NCBI RefSeq assembly: GCF_002086155.1
Contig: NZ_MVHE01000027.1
Location: 1 to 64,000, forward strand
Reading direction: 5' to 3'
DNA length: 64,000 nucleotides
Source of the DNA: Mycobacterium angelicum
GTDB taxonomy: Bacteria > Actinomycetota > Actinomycetes > Mycobacteriales > Mycobacteriaceae
Shown: positions 36,747-45,567 of the stretch, piece after piece
How the letters are laid out: the number at the start of each line of letters is the position of its first letter
Position numbering within the stretch: position 1 is the first letter of the stretch
Translations under genes and position numbers: made by a program
Notes under the pieces: generated by a model
The model's database searches: none
The model's input: the letters and a program-made list of their open reading frames with translations, nothing else
Told to the model about the DNA's origin: nothing

Positions 36747-37787
36747 CTAGTCAACGAGTTGACGCAACTCCTCGATGAGCTTGACCCGCTCGGCGGGTGA
36801 CCCCGCCATGGGCGTCACGTTCAGCGTCGTCACCCCCGCCTCGCGGAATGCCGCGACTCGCTCCTTGACGAACTCGCGGGTGCCGATCAGGTTGACGTCG
36901 CGGACGAGTTCGTCGGGCACCACCTTGGCCGCACCATCCTTGTCGCCGGCGAGGTAGAGCTCTTGGATGCGGTCGGCCTGCGGTCCGTAACCGTATTTGG
37001 TGGCCAGCGTGTGATAGAAGTTCTTGCCCTTGGCGCCCATTCCGCCGATGTAGAGGGCCAAGTGGGGTTTGACGAATTCCCTTAGCGACTCGACGTTTTC
37101 GCCGATGGCCAGCGCCGGGCCGGCGTACACCTCGAGCGGCCCCAGCGCTGGGTCGCGCTTGGCCTGGCCGGCGGCCAGCGACTCGCCCCACACGTCCTGC
37201 GCCTTCTCCGGCAGATAGAAGATCGGTTGCCAGCCCTCGGCGATTTCGGCGGCCAGTTCGACGTTCTTGGGGCCGAGTGCGGCGACCAGTATCGGAATGC
37301 GTTCCCGCACCGGATGATTGATGAGCTTCAGCGGCTTGCCCAGCCCGGTGCCCTGCCCGGCCGGCAGTGGAATCGTGTAGTGCTTGCCCTGGTAGTCAAG
37401 GGTCTCGCGACGCCACACCCGACGGCAGATCTCGACCACTTCCCGGGTGCGGCCGATCGGCGCGTCGTAGGGCACACCGTGAAAACCCTCGATGACCTGG
37501 GGGCCGGAGGCACCCAGACCGAGGGTGAACCGGCCGTCGGAGACGTAGTCCAAACCGGCCGCGGTCATCGCGGTCAGCGTGGGTGTCCGGGTGTAGAGCT
37601 GCAGGATGCCGGAGGCCAACTCGACGCGTTCGGTGCTTGCGGCCAGGTAGCCCAGCGCGCTCACCGCGTCGAACGAATACGCCTCGGGGACAAAGACAAT
37701 GTCGAGGCCGGCCCGCTCCAGATCCGCCACTTCGGCGGCGACATCCTTGAAGCCGCCGGCGTAGTTGATGCCCAATCCGATTCTCAT
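36747..37787 (-). CDS. LLM-class F420-dependent oxidoreductase (Rv3520c-like)
   Basis: 346 aa. Begins MRIGLGINYAGGFKDVAAEV; contains VPEAYSFDAVSALGYLAA, GILQLYTRTPTLTAMTAAGLD and LGLGASGPQVIEGFHG, the luciferase-like barrel of F420 enzymes. Very close in my recollection to Rv3520c. Reduces or oxidises an unknown substrate with F420. Lies between the NTF2-like gene (2-nt gap) and the lipoprotein. Confidence 0.92.
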   Translation of the reverse strand: MRIGLGINYAGGFKDVAAEVADLERAGLDIVFVPEAYSFDAVSALGYLAASTERVELASGILQLYTRTPTLTAMTAAGLDYVSDGRFTLGLGASGPQVIEGFHGVPYDAPIGRTREVVEICRRVWRRETLDYQGKHYTIPLPAGQGTGLGKPLKLINHPVRERIPILVAALGPKNVELAAEIAEGWQPIFYLPEKAQDVWGESLAAGQAKRDPALGPLEVYAGPALAIGENVESLREFVKPHLALYIGGMGAKGKNFYHTLATKYGYGPQADRIQELYLAGDKDGAAKVVPDELVRDVNLIGTREFVKERVAAFREAGVTTLNVTPMAGSPAERVKLIEELRQLVD

Positions 37788-37789
37788 GG

Positions 37790-38206
37790 TCAGCCTGCCT
37801 GCGCGGCGAATTCGAGCGCTTCTTGCTGAATCCGGTCGAACTGGGCCCCCATCGCCTCGGACAGTGCGGTTGCACCTGACAGCGGCCGGACCATCACCAT
37901 GAAGTCGTCGATGAGGCCGTCGTCGTTGAAGTGCAGGAAGTCGCAGCCGGTGATCTTCACGCCCGGCGAGCCCGAAATCCCGGCTTCGAAGACGAACGCG
38001 TGATCGCGCCCGTTGGCGTCGGTTATTTCCCGGATGTAGTGAAAGTCCTCGAAGACCCGCAACACACCGCGCAGCAGCGCTGCGGTGATCGGCTTGCCGA
38101 CATACGGCTTGAACGCCACCGGGCTGGTGAATACGACGTTGTCAGCCAACATCGCCTGGACGGCCGCCAAGTCGCGCGCTTCGACCGCCTTACGGAATGG
38201 ATGCAT
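37790..38206 (-). CDS. NTF2/SnoaL-like protein
   Basis: 138 aa alpha+beta-barrel: HPFRKAVEARDLAAVQAMLADNVVF at the start and DFLHFNDDGLIDDFMVMVRP at the end. Fold used for isomerases, hydratases or ligand binding; function unknown. First gene of the operon running to 35011 and divergent from PadR. Confidence 0.87.
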   Translation of the reverse strand: MHPFRKAVEARDLAAVQAMLADNVVFTSPVAFKPYVGKPITAALLRGVLRVFEDFHYIREITDANGRDHAFVFEAGISGSPGVKITGCDFLHFNDDGLIDDFMVMVRPLSGATALSEAMGAQFDRIQQEALEFAAQAG

Positions 38207-38245
38207 GTGGACAAGTTAGACGCCACACCCCGGACGTGTCCATAG

Positions 38246-38257
38246 GTGATTAATCAC
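38246..38257. promoter_or_regulatory. PadR operator candidate
   Basis: GTGATTAATCAC is a perfect 12-bp palindrome with an AT centre, in the 86-bp gap between the NTF2-like gene and padR. Confidence 0.6.
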
Positions 38258-38292
38258 TTTGTTGAATAGGTGCGTGGATATATGATCGCCCG

Positions 38293-38850
38293 ATGTCCCT
38301 GCGAGACGCCGTGCTGGCCGCGCTGCTCGAGGGCGAGTCGTCGGGATACGACCTGGCCAAGGGCTTCGATGCGTCGGTGGCGAACTTCTGGATGGCCACC
38401 CCGCAGCAGTTGTATCGCGAACTCGACCGGCTGGCCGAACAAGGCCTCATCTCAGCCCGCGTCGTCCACCAGGAACGCCGGCCGAACAAGCGGATGTATG
38501 CGCTGACCGAGGCCGGCCATGAGGCGATCAAGCAGTTCACCGCGCGGGCACCCAAGCCGTCGGTGATCCGTGACGAGTTGCTGGTCAAAGTCCAAGCCGC
38601 CGACGCCGGTGACACGCAAGCGGTCCGCGACTTCATCGCCGGACGACTCCACTGGGCCAGCGCCAAACTGCAACGCTACGAACGGCTTCGGGCCCGCATG
38701 CTTGACGGCCGTACCGAAAGGGCATTCCTCGCGGAGACAGAGCGAGTGGGGCCCTACCTGACGTTGCTGCGCGGAATCTCGTTCGAGGAGGAGAACATTC
38801 GCTGGGCTGATCATGCGTTGACGATCATCGACCACCGGTACCGGCTATGA
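38293..38850 (+). CDS. PadR-family transcriptional regulator
   Basis: 185 aa. Winged HTH: SLRDAVLAALLEGESSGYDLAKGF and ATPQQLYRELDRLAEQGLIS, with the PNKRMYALTEAG wing, then a helical C-terminal PadR domain. Divergent from the NTF2/LLM/lipoprotein/MBL operon and 46 bp ahead of a monooxygenase; it may control either or both. Confidence 0.92.
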   Translation: MSLRDAVLAALLEGESSGYDLAKGFDASVANFWMATPQQLYRELDRLAEQGLISARVVHQERRPNKRMYALTEAGHEAIKQFTARAPKPSVIRDELLVKVQAADAGDTQAVRDFIAGRLHWASAKLQRYERLRARMLDGRTERAFLAETERVGPYLTLLRGISFEEENIRWADHALTIIDHRYRL

Positions 38851-38896
38851 CCCCAACCCGAAAGCAGCTATCGCGCTTGGGAAGCGGGCCCATCGG

Positions 38897-40351
38897 ATGA
38901 GCCGAGAGCCGCGGGTGGTCATCATCGGTGCCGGCCTGGCCGGAATCACCGCGCTGCACGTCTTCACCCAACGTGGCTGCACCGACGTCACCGTCCTGGA
39001 CAAGGCGTCCGACGTGGGCGGGGTATGGCACTGGAACCACTATCCCGGCCTCACCTGCGACGTGCCTTCGCAGCTCTACCAATTCGGTTTCGCACCGAAG
39101 CCCGACTGGTCACACGTCTGGGCCGACGGCCGTGACATCCAGCGCTATCACCGCGAGGTGGTGGATTCGCTCGGCTTGGGCGATCACATCCGGCTGAACA
39201 CCGAAGTCATTGCCGCACAATGGGGTGCGGACACCGCGAGCTGGACACTGACCACCACCGACGGCGAGCAGATCGTCGCCGACGTCGTCGTCTGCGCCAC
39301 CGGAGTGCTCCACCACCCGGCGACCCCGGACATTCCCGGTCTCGACGAGTTCGCCGGCCCGGTAGTGCATACCGCGCGCTGGGACGACGAGCTTGAGACA
39401 CGCGGCAGGCGCGTCGCGGTCATCGGCACCGGATCCACGGGTGTACAGATCGTCTCCGCCCTGCAGCCCAGCGCGGCGGCCATCGCCCACTACGTCCGCT
39501 CCCCGCAGTGGATTCTCTGGGCGCCGATGTCGTTGCGCCAGAGCGCTTTTCTCAGCGCGGCGCTGACCCGTTGGCCCAAGGTGCACGACGCGCTGTACCG
39601 GGGCCTGCTGTGGGCTTCGGGGATTCTGGCCGACATCACCACCCGGCCGTCGTGGCGCCGGCGCACGGTCCAGGGCTACGCCCGGCTTTGCCTGCGCCTG
39701 CAGGTCCGCGACCAAGACCTGCGCAACCGGTTGACCCCCGACTACCAACCGCTGTGCAAACGGCAAGTGGTCTCCGGAACCTATTACCGCGCAATACAAT
39801 CCGGCAACGCCGAGCTGGTCACCGAACAGATCACCGAGGTGACGCCCACCGGCATCCGCACCGCCGACGGCCGTGACCGCCCCGTCGACGTCATCATCCT
39901 GGCCACCGGATTCCACACGCACAACTACATGCGGCCCATGGAGATCACCGGCCGCGACGGCCTGACCATCGACAAGGCCTGGGCCGGCGGTCCGAGGGCA
40001 TACCGGATGACCGCTATCCCCGGATTCCCCAACCTGTTCACCGTGCTGGGCCCGAACTCGCCCACCGGATCCATCTCTCTGCAGTATTCGGCCGAACGGA
40101 CGGCCGACTACATCGCGCGGTTCCTGCAGATGCTGCGCGACGGCACGGCAACCTCGATCGAGGTGACCGAGGAAGCCACCGACGAGTTCAACGCCGCGGT
40201 GGCCGAGGCGATGACGCCCACGGTGTGGAACACCGGCTGCAACTCCTGGTACCGCACCGAGAACAACACTATCGATCTGTGGCCGTATGACCGCGCGACG
40301 CTGACGGCCATGCTGGCCGCCCCGGAGCCCGGGCACTTCGACATCCGCTAA
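38897..40351 (+). CDS. Flavin monooxygenase, Baeyer-Villiger type
   Basis: 484 aa. FAD site VVIIGAGLAGITAL, the type I BVMO fingerprint FAGPVVHTARW, NADPH site VAVIGTGSTGVQI, and a late ATGFHTHNYM. Inserts oxygen next to a carbonyl or oxidises soft nucleophiles with NADPH. Substrate unknown; related enzymes activate thioamide drugs, but nothing here shows that. Confidence 0.92.
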   Translation: MSREPRVVIIGAGLAGITALHVFTQRGCTDVTVLDKASDVGGVWHWNHYPGLTCDVPSQLYQFGFAPKPDWSHVWADGRDIQRYHREVVDSLGLGDHIRLNTEVIAAQWGADTASWTLTTTDGEQIVADVVVCATGVLHHPATPDIPGLDEFAGPVVHTARWDDELETRGRRVAVIGTGSTGVQIVSALQPSAAAIAHYVRSPQWILWAPMSLRQSAFLSAALTRWPKVHDALYRGLLWASGILADITTRPSWRRRTVQGYARLCLRLQVRDQDLRNRLTPDYQPLCKRQVVSGTYYRAIQSGNAELVTEQITEVTPTGIRTADGRDRPVDVIILATGFHTHNYMRPMEITGRDGLTIDKAWAGGPRAYRMTAIPGFPNLFTVLGPNSPTGSISLQYSAERTADYIARFLQMLRDGTATSIEVTEEATDEFNAAVAEAMTPTVWNTGCNSWYRTENNTIDLWPYDRATLTAMLAAPEPGHFDIR

Positions 40352-40387
40352 GGCGTGGCGGCCGGCGCCGGCGATTACATTTGCCCG

Positions 40388-41602
40388 GTGAGCACCGACA
40401 TCCGCGTTCTGGACAGCGAAGACGAGCTGCTAGCCGCCGCCAAGGTGTTTCGCGCGGCGATGGTCGGCTTGCCGCCACTGCCGAATCTGTCGCCCGGCCA
40501 GATCACCAAGCTGCTCGAACCGGGCCGCACCATCGGGGCATTCGTCGACGACGAACTGATCGGCACCGCTGACGCCATAACCGGCCGGCTGTCGCTGCCG
40601 GGCGGAGCGACCGTGGCCCACGCCGGTGTGACACACATCGGCGTGCTGCCGTCGTTCACCAGGCAAGGTGTCGCCACCGACCTGGTGCACCACCAGCTGC
40701 GCGACTTCGCCGCGCGCGGCGAGGTGGTCGCCACACTGCGCGCCTCGGAGGCGACCATCTATGGACGGTACGGCTACGGCGTCGCCAATTCGGTGCAGAG
40801 CGTCGAGGTGCAGACGGCGCGGGCAAGGCTCCGGCCGGGCGTCGAAGCCGGCGGGCCGGTGCGACTCATCGAGGCCGGGCAGGCGTGGGATCTGCTGCCC
40901 AGGATCTACCGGGAGAATCGCCCGTCCCGGGCCGGGACGGTTGACCGTCCGCAGGTGTGGTGGGAGAGCCTGCGGCTGCGCAGCGAATCATCGCCGGGCC
41001 CTTCATATATCGCGGTGCACGGCAAGCCGGGCGCCGAATCCGGCTTCGTCCGCTACCGCCCCACCGACACCGGCACGTGGTTCGTCAGCGATCAGCGCAC
41101 CATCATGGTCGAGGATTTCTTCGCCCCCACCACCGAGGCCTATCTCGGGCTGCTGCGTTTCCTGCTCGGCCTGGATCTCATTGACCGTGTGGTGTTCTGG
41201 ATGCTCCCGCTCGATGATCCGCTGCCTACGCTGCTGCTGGATCGGCGGGCCGCCAAGATCACCGCGCTGCACGATGAAACCTGGCTGCGCGTCATTGACG
41301 TCGCAACGGCACTGTCCGCGCGCGGCTATACCGGCGACGGCGCCGTCACCGTCGCGGTCGACGATCCGGTGTTGCGCAACTCGGGCCGGTTCACCATCAC
41401 CGCCGACGGTGCCGAATCGAGCACCCGGCCGGCCGAAGTACACATCACGATCGAGGGCCTGGGCGCGGTGCTGCTCGGCGGCACTACCTGGCGCAGCCTC
41501 GCGGTCTCCGGGCTGGCCCGCGCCGACGATCCGGCGGCGCTCGCGGTGGCCGATCGGCTGTTCGCGGTGCCGCAGGCTCCGTACGCCGGGTTCTATTTCT
41601 AG
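40388..41602 (+). CDS. Eis-family GNAT N-acetyltransferase
   Basis: 404 aa from GTG 40388. GNAT core: VTHIGVLPSFTRQGVATDLVHHQL, the acetyl-CoA pyrophosphate loop, and ASEATIYGRYGYGVA holding the catalytic Tyr region. A second GNAT-like domain and an SCP2-like C-terminal domain follow. The last residue is Phe (YAGFYF), as in Eis, whose C-terminal carboxylate takes part in catalysis. Eis acetylates aminoglycosides and lysines at several sites; this could be an orthologue or a paralogue. Confidence 0.9.
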   Translation: MSTDIRVLDSEDELLAAAKVFRAAMVGLPPLPNLSPGQITKLLEPGRTIGAFVDDELIGTADAITGRLSLPGGATVAHAGVTHIGVLPSFTRQGVATDLVHHQLRDFAARGEVVATLRASEATIYGRYGYGVANSVQSVEVQTARARLRPGVEAGGPVRLIEAGQAWDLLPRIYRENRPSRAGTVDRPQVWWESLRLRSESSPGPSYIAVHGKPGAESGFVRYRPTDTGTWFVSDQRTIMVEDFFAPTTEAYLGLLRFLLGLDLIDRVVFWMLPLDDPLPTLLLDRRAAKITALHDETWLRVIDVATALSARGYTGDGAVTVAVDDPVLRNSGRFTITADGAESSTRPAEVHITIEGLGAVLLGGTTWRSLAVSGLARADDPAALAVADRLFAVPQAPYAGFYF

Positions 41603-41619
41603 TTGCGGTTCTAGTTGCG
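41597..41619. repeat. 12-bp tandem duplication over the Eis-like gene stop
   Basis: TTCTAGTTGCG occurs at 41597-41607 and 41609-41619. It duplicates the TAG stop region of the acetyltransferase gene in a new frame. Confidence 0.5.
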
Positions 41620-41624
41620 CCCAG

Positions 41625-41672
41625 CGTGCACTGACCGCGATTTTTCGCCGATTTTTTCGCAGTGGGTGCACG
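41625..41672. terminator. Inverted repeat with T-tracts after the Eis-like gene
   Basis: CGTGCACTG (41625-41633) pairs with CAGTGGGTGCACG (41660-41672) with a 2-nt bulge; the loop holds two T-runs. It looks like a terminator for the acetyltransferase and resembles intergenic hairpins I recall from other mycobacteria. Confidence 0.5.
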
Positions 41673-41707
41673 TTCGGCGCAGCCGGACCGGTTTGCGCCG
41701 AGGGCTG

Positions 41708-41727
41708 GTGAGTGAGTACTCTCTCAC
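41708..41727. promoter_or_regulatory. TetR operator, 20-bp near-perfect palindrome
   Basis: GTGAGTGAGT (41708-41717) faces ACTCTCTCAC (41718-41727) with one mismatched pair. It overlaps the GTG start at 41712 and ends 2 bp before ATG 41730, so binding would block transcription or initiation of the adjacent tetR operon. Confidence 0.7.
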
Positions 41728-42326
41728 CCATGCTCGCCTCCGGACGTGACCGGCTGCTGGCCGAGGCGCTGAAGCTGTTTGCCGCTAAGGGGTATGCGGC
41801 GACGTCGGTCGCCGACATTCAGCGCGCCTCCGGCCTGGCCCCGGGATCGGGTGCGCTGTACAAGCACTTCGCCTCCAAGCGTGAGCTGCTGGAGGCGGCG
41901 GTCAGCCACCGCATCGACAGCGTGGTCGCCGCGCGCGAGGAGTACGAGGCCGGCCGGCCGAAGACCGTCGAGGACGCGGTGCGCACCGCCGGGCAGCTGA
42001 TCTGGAACAACCTGAAGCAGAGTGAGGATCTGCTGAAGGTCATGCTGCGCGAACCCGACGAACTCGGCGATCTCGACGAGAAGACCTGGCAGGTGATCAC
42101 CGACAACGCCTACCAGCGATTCGCCGACGAACTCGGCAAGGCGAACAACCGCGGACGGATGACCGTCCGCGACCCCGAAGCGGCCGCGGCGGTCGCAATC
42201 GGTTCCCTGTCCTATGCCGCCACGCTGCAAGCGCTGACCGGCCGTCTCCCCGGAAACGTTGATGAGAAGCGTTATTTCGAGGCGTGGGTGAGCCAAACGG
42301 TCAGCTACCTAACAACCAAGGAGTAG
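41712..42326 (+). CDS. TetR-family transcriptional regulator
   Basis: 204 aa from GTG 41712, which has GAGGG eight nt upstream; ATG 41730 (198 aa) is equally possible and would be leaderless. HTH: RDRLLAEALKLFAAKGY, VADIQRASGLAPGSGALYKHFASK. It sits on its own operator (41708-41727) and is followed 4 nt later by an acyl-CoA dehydrogenase, so it probably responds to an acyl-CoA or fatty acid. Confidence 0.9.
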   Translation: MSTLSPMLASGRDRLLAEALKLFAAKGYAATSVADIQRASGLAPGSGALYKHFASKRELLEAAVSHRIDSVVAAREEYEAGRPKTVEDAVRTAGQLIWNNLKQSEDLLKVMLREPDELGDLDEKTWQVITDNAYQRFADELGKANNRGRMTVRDPEAAAAVAIGSLSYAATLQALTGRLPGNVDEKRYFEAWVSQTVSYLTTKE

Positions 42327-42330
42327 AGCC

Positions 42331-43542
42331 ATGACTTTTTCGCTGCAATTGAGTGAAGACGTAATCGAGGTGCGCGACTGGGTGCACCAGTTCGCCGCCG
42401 AGGTCATCCGCCCGGCCGCCGCCGAGTGGGATGAGCGCGAGGAGACCCCGTGGCCGGTGATCCAGGAGGCCGCGAAGGTGGGCCTGTATTCGCCGGACTT
42501 CTTCGCGCAGCAGTCCGGCGAACCGAGCGGACTGGCCATGATCACCGTGTTAGAGGAACTCTTCTGGGGCGATGCCGGTATCGCGCTGTCCATCATGGGC
42601 ACCGGGCTGGCCGCGGCGGCGTTGGCGGGCAACGGAACTCCTGAACAGCTGGGCCGCTGGCTGCCCGAAATGTTCGGCACCGCAGGCGAACCCAAGCTCG
42701 GCGCATTCTGTTCGTCAGAGCCCGACGCGGGCTCGGACGTCGGCGCCATCCGCACTCGGGCACGCTACGACGAGGCAACCCAGGAGTGGATCCTCAACGG
42801 CACCAAGACGTGGGCCACCAATGGCGGCATCGCAAACGTGCACATCGTCGTCGCATCGGTCTATCCCGAGCTCGGTACCCGCGGCCAGGCCACCTTCGTC
42901 ATCCCGCCGGAGACGCCGGGATTGGCGCAGGGGCAGAAGTTCAAGAAGCACGGAATCCGCGCTTCCCACACCGCCGAGGTGGTTCTCGACAACGTCCGGA
43001 TTCCCGAGGACACGATCCTGGGTGGCCGCGAGAAGTTCGAAGCCCGGATCGCCCGAGTCAAATCCGGTGCCTCCGCCGGTGGGCAGGCGGCGATGAAGAC
43101 CTTCGAACGCACCCGGCCCACCGTCGGCGCCATGGCCGTCGGTGTCGCCCGCGCCGCCTATGAGTACGCACTCGAATATTCTTGCCAGCGCGAACAATTC
43201 GGCCGCAAGATCGGCGAATTCCAGGCGGTGGCGTTCAAGCTGGCGGACATGAAAACCCGCATCGACGCGGCCCGGCTGCTCGTCTGGCGGGCCGGCTGGA
43301 TGGCCCGCAACAACCAGAACTTCGACGCGGCCGAAGGGTCGATGGCCAAGCTGATGGCCAGCGAAACCGCGGTGTACGTCACCGACGAGGCCATCCAGAT
43401 CCTCGGCGGCAACGGGTACACCCGCGACTACCCGGTGGAGCGAATGCACCGCGACTCGAAGATTTTCACGATCTTCGAGGGAACCAGCGAAATCCAGCGC
43501 CTGGTGATCTCGCGCGCGCTGACTGGCTTGCCGATCCGTTAG
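42331..43542 (+). CDS. Acyl-CoA dehydrogenase
   Basis: 403 aa with AAGGAG before the ATG. ACAD hallmarks: GAFCSSEPDAGSDVGAI, TKTWATNGG, REQFGRKIGEFQAV, IQILGGNGYTRDYPVERMHRD, and IFEGTSEIQRLV with the catalytic Glu in the medium-chain position. Oxidises an acyl-CoA with FAD and passes electrons to ETF. Coupled to the TetR gene. Confidence 0.93.
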   Translation: MTFSLQLSEDVIEVRDWVHQFAAEVIRPAAAEWDEREETPWPVIQEAAKVGLYSPDFFAQQSGEPSGLAMITVLEELFWGDAGIALSIMGTGLAAAALAGNGTPEQLGRWLPEMFGTAGEPKLGAFCSSEPDAGSDVGAIRTRARYDEATQEWILNGTKTWATNGGIANVHIVVASVYPELGTRGQATFVIPPETPGLAQGQKFKKHGIRASHTAEVVLDNVRIPEDTILGGREKFEARIARVKSGASAGGQAAMKTFERTRPTVGAMAVGVARAAYEYALEYSCQREQFGRKIGEFQAVAFKLADMKTRIDAARLLVWRAGWMARNNQNFDAAEGSMAKLMASETAVYVTDEAIQILGGNGYTRDYPVERMHRDSKIFTIFEGTSEIQRLVISRALTGLPIR

Positions 43543-43570
43543 CCCAGAAGCCGCGGGCTAGGGTCGGCGA

Positions 43571-44740
43571 ATGCGAGTCGTGCTGGCAGCGTATGGAAGT
43601 CGCGGCGATGTCGAGCCCTGCGCCGCGGTCGGCCTGGAGCTGGCGCGCCGGGGTCATAGCGTGTGCATGGCGGTCCCGCCCAATCTGGTCGGCTTCGTCG
43701 AGTCGGCGGGACTGATTGCCGTCGCCTACGGCCCGGACTCGCGGGAAGAGCAGAATCCGGCGTCGGATCTGGCGCGGAAGTTCGCTACGCAGGTGCAGAA
43801 TCCGGTCAGCATGCTGTCGGAGGTGATCGAGCATGTCAGCCTGGTCAACCTGGACAAGAGCGCGACCCTGACGTCGCTCACGGACGGCGCCGACCTGCTG
43901 GTGGCCAGCTTCAACGAGCAAGGGCTGGCCGCCAATGTCGCCGAGTATCAAGGTATTCCACTGGCGGCCGTGCACCCGTTCCCGGCGCGGATCTGGGCCT
44001 CCGGCGGGGCGGCACCGCTCATCACGACGGCGGTGGAAGGCGCTCAGCGCGCCGCACTCGGGTTGCCGGAGGCCGAGCCGGCGCCACCGGCGCTGGAGAT
44101 ACAGGCCTACGACGAACTGTGCTTGCCCAAGCCCGCCGACCAATGGGTGCAGCCCGATGCCCGCCGGCCCTTCGTCGGCGCATTGACGCTGCAGTTGCCG
44201 ACGGACACCGACGAGACGGTGCTGTCCTGGATCGCCGCGGGAAAGCCGCCCATTTTCTTCGGCTTCGGCAGCACGCCGCTGGCGCGCGCCGCAGACACCG
44301 TGGCCATGATCGAGGCGGCCTGCGCGCAGCTGGGCGAGCGTGCACTGATTTGCGGCAACGGCATCGAGCCAACCCAGAGCGACCATTTGATGGCCGTCGG
44401 CGCGGTGAACCACGCGGCCATCTTCCCGGCATGCCGCGCGGTGGTTCACCACGGTGGCGCCGGCACCACGGCCGCGGGCATGCGGGCCGGCATCCCCACT
44501 TTGATCCTCTGGTTCTGGCTCGATCAACCGCTCTGGGCGGCCGCGGTCACCGAACTGGAAGTAGGTGCAGCACGGGCATTTTCGGCAACCACCCGCGACT
44601 CCCTGGTCTCCGACCTGGGCGCCATTCTCGGCCCGGGATCTGCGGTCAGAGCCCGGGCGGTGGCCGCCGAGATGACCGATCCCGCGGTAAGTGTCGCCGC
44701 TGCCGCCGATCTGCTGGACGGCCTGGCTAGGCCTGGCTAG
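43571..44740 (+). CDS. GT1-family glycosyltransferase (Rv1524/Rv1526c-like)
   Basis: 389 aa. GT-B fold: opening MRVVLAAYGSRGDVEPCAAVG, donor-binding VVHHGGAGTTAAGMRAGIP, and PIFFGFGSTPL. These mycobacterial enzymes add sugars to glycopeptidolipids or phenolic glycolipids. Here no lipid synthase adjoins, but mbtH lies 0.8 kb away. The stop lies in a 10-bp tandem repeat shared with the convergent gene. Confidence 0.9.
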   Translation: MRVVLAAYGSRGDVEPCAAVGLELARRGHSVCMAVPPNLVGFVESAGLIAVAYGPDSREEQNPASDLARKFATQVQNPVSMLSEVIEHVSLVNLDKSATLTSLTDGADLLVASFNEQGLAANVAEYQGIPLAAVHPFPARIWASGGAAPLITTAVEGAQRAALGLPEAEPAPPALEIQAYDELCLPKPADQWVQPDARRPFVGALTLQLPTDTDETVLSWIAAGKPPIFFGFGSTPLARAADTVAMIEAACAQLGERALICGNGIEPTQSDHLMAVGAVNHAAIFPACRAVVHHGGAGTTAAGMRAGIPTLILWFWLDQPLWAAAVTELEVGAARAFSATTRDSLVSDLGAILGPGSAVRARAVAAEMTDPAVSVAAAADLLDGLARPG

Positions 44741-44750
44741 GCCTGACTAG
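44721..44750. repeat. Three 10-bp tandem repeats with TAG in all three frames
   Basis: gcctggctag twice, then gcctgactag. Each unit carries TAG, and the 10-nt period puts them in three frames (44728, 44738, 44748). The glycosyltransferase stops at 44740 and the convergent gene stops at 44747, both inside the array. Confidence 0.8.
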
Positions 44751-45403
44751 GCGGCTATCCCCACCCGCCGCACAATCCCCTTGACCGGAATCGGGGTGTT
44801 GCTGACAACGCTGAGCCCGGCCAGCCGGCGCCACGAGCGGATGGCCTGACGAGTGATCTCCACGATCCGGCGCGGGTCGGTTTCGCCGATCGCCATTCGG
44901 TGAGCGCGCAGGGCGTTGCCGGTCACGGCGTCCAGCGTGACCGAGTCGTCGGGGTCGACGAGTGAGGTCGACTGGTAGGCGGCGCGCACCGCATACCGTT
45001 CGGCACCCACCGGCATGTTCGCGCTGAGGTCGCGCGCGGTGCGCGCGGCGCTGTCCCAGGCCGCGATCGACGGCATGTCGCCGGGGCCGAGCCGGCGATG
45101 TAGTTCGGCGATGTCGTTGATCACCCGAGCCGCAGCATCCCCGGCGTATCGCACGACACCCCAGGGCGGGCTGGTCAGTAGCTTGTCCACCCAGATGTGC
45201 ATGACGTGATCGGTGAACTCTGCGGTCCCGACGGTCAGCCAGCCGAGGTCGAGGGCGACGAAGCTGTCTTGCGGAGACAAGTAGCCGTCCGGCCCGGCCA
45301 GCAGGTCGTTGCACAGTTGAACGAAGGCGGCCAGCGGGCGCGCCGAAGTCGCCGGAAAGTCGGTGATGTGCGCGTCGCCGTTGATGTAGGAAATGGCGTT
45401 CAT
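44747..45403 (-). CDS. Conserved hypothetical protein
   Basis: 218 aa from ATG 45403, with AAAGGGTG upstream; the longer frame to 45481 is unlikely. Helical and soluble, with no signal or membrane helix. Features: SYINGDAHITDFPAT at the start, YLSPQDSFVALDLGWLTVGTAEFTDHVMHIWVDKLL (residues about 40-75), and SWRRLAGLSVVSNTPIPVKGIV at the end. No family recognised. Preceded by a 21-bp perfect palindrome (45498-45518), downstream of mbtH on the same strand. Confidence 0.75.
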   Translation of the reverse strand: MNAISYINGDAHITDFPATSARPLAAFVQLCNDLLAGPDGYLSPQDSFVALDLGWLTVGTAEFTDHVMHIWVDKLLTSPPWGVVRYAGDAAARVINDIAELHRRLGPGDMPSIAAWDSAARTARDLSANMPVGAERYAVRAAYQSTSLVDPDDSVTLDAVTGNALRAHRMAIGETDPRRIVEITRQAIRSWRRLAGLSVVSNTPIPVKGIVRRVGIAA

Positions 45404-45497
45404 GGCGCACCCTTTAGCGGATCCCGGCTGGTGTGATCCCCTGGCCAGGCGCAACGGGTGGGCGATGCGATCGAGGTCCATATGGGCTGCTTCCGAC

Positions 45498-45518
45498 GAG
45501 TGCGCTTCAAGCGCACTC
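45498..45518. promoter_or_regulatory. 21-bp perfect palindrome upstream of the hypothetical gene
   Basis: GAGTGCGCTT, central C, AAGCGCACTC. It lies 95 bp before the ATG at 45403 and after mbtH. The 1-nt centre fits a protein-binding operator better than an RNA hairpin. Confidence 0.65.
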
Positions 45519-45567
45519 TATGGCAACCGCAGTTTGCGGTACGCCCGCGACACGACGGACGTGCCGG

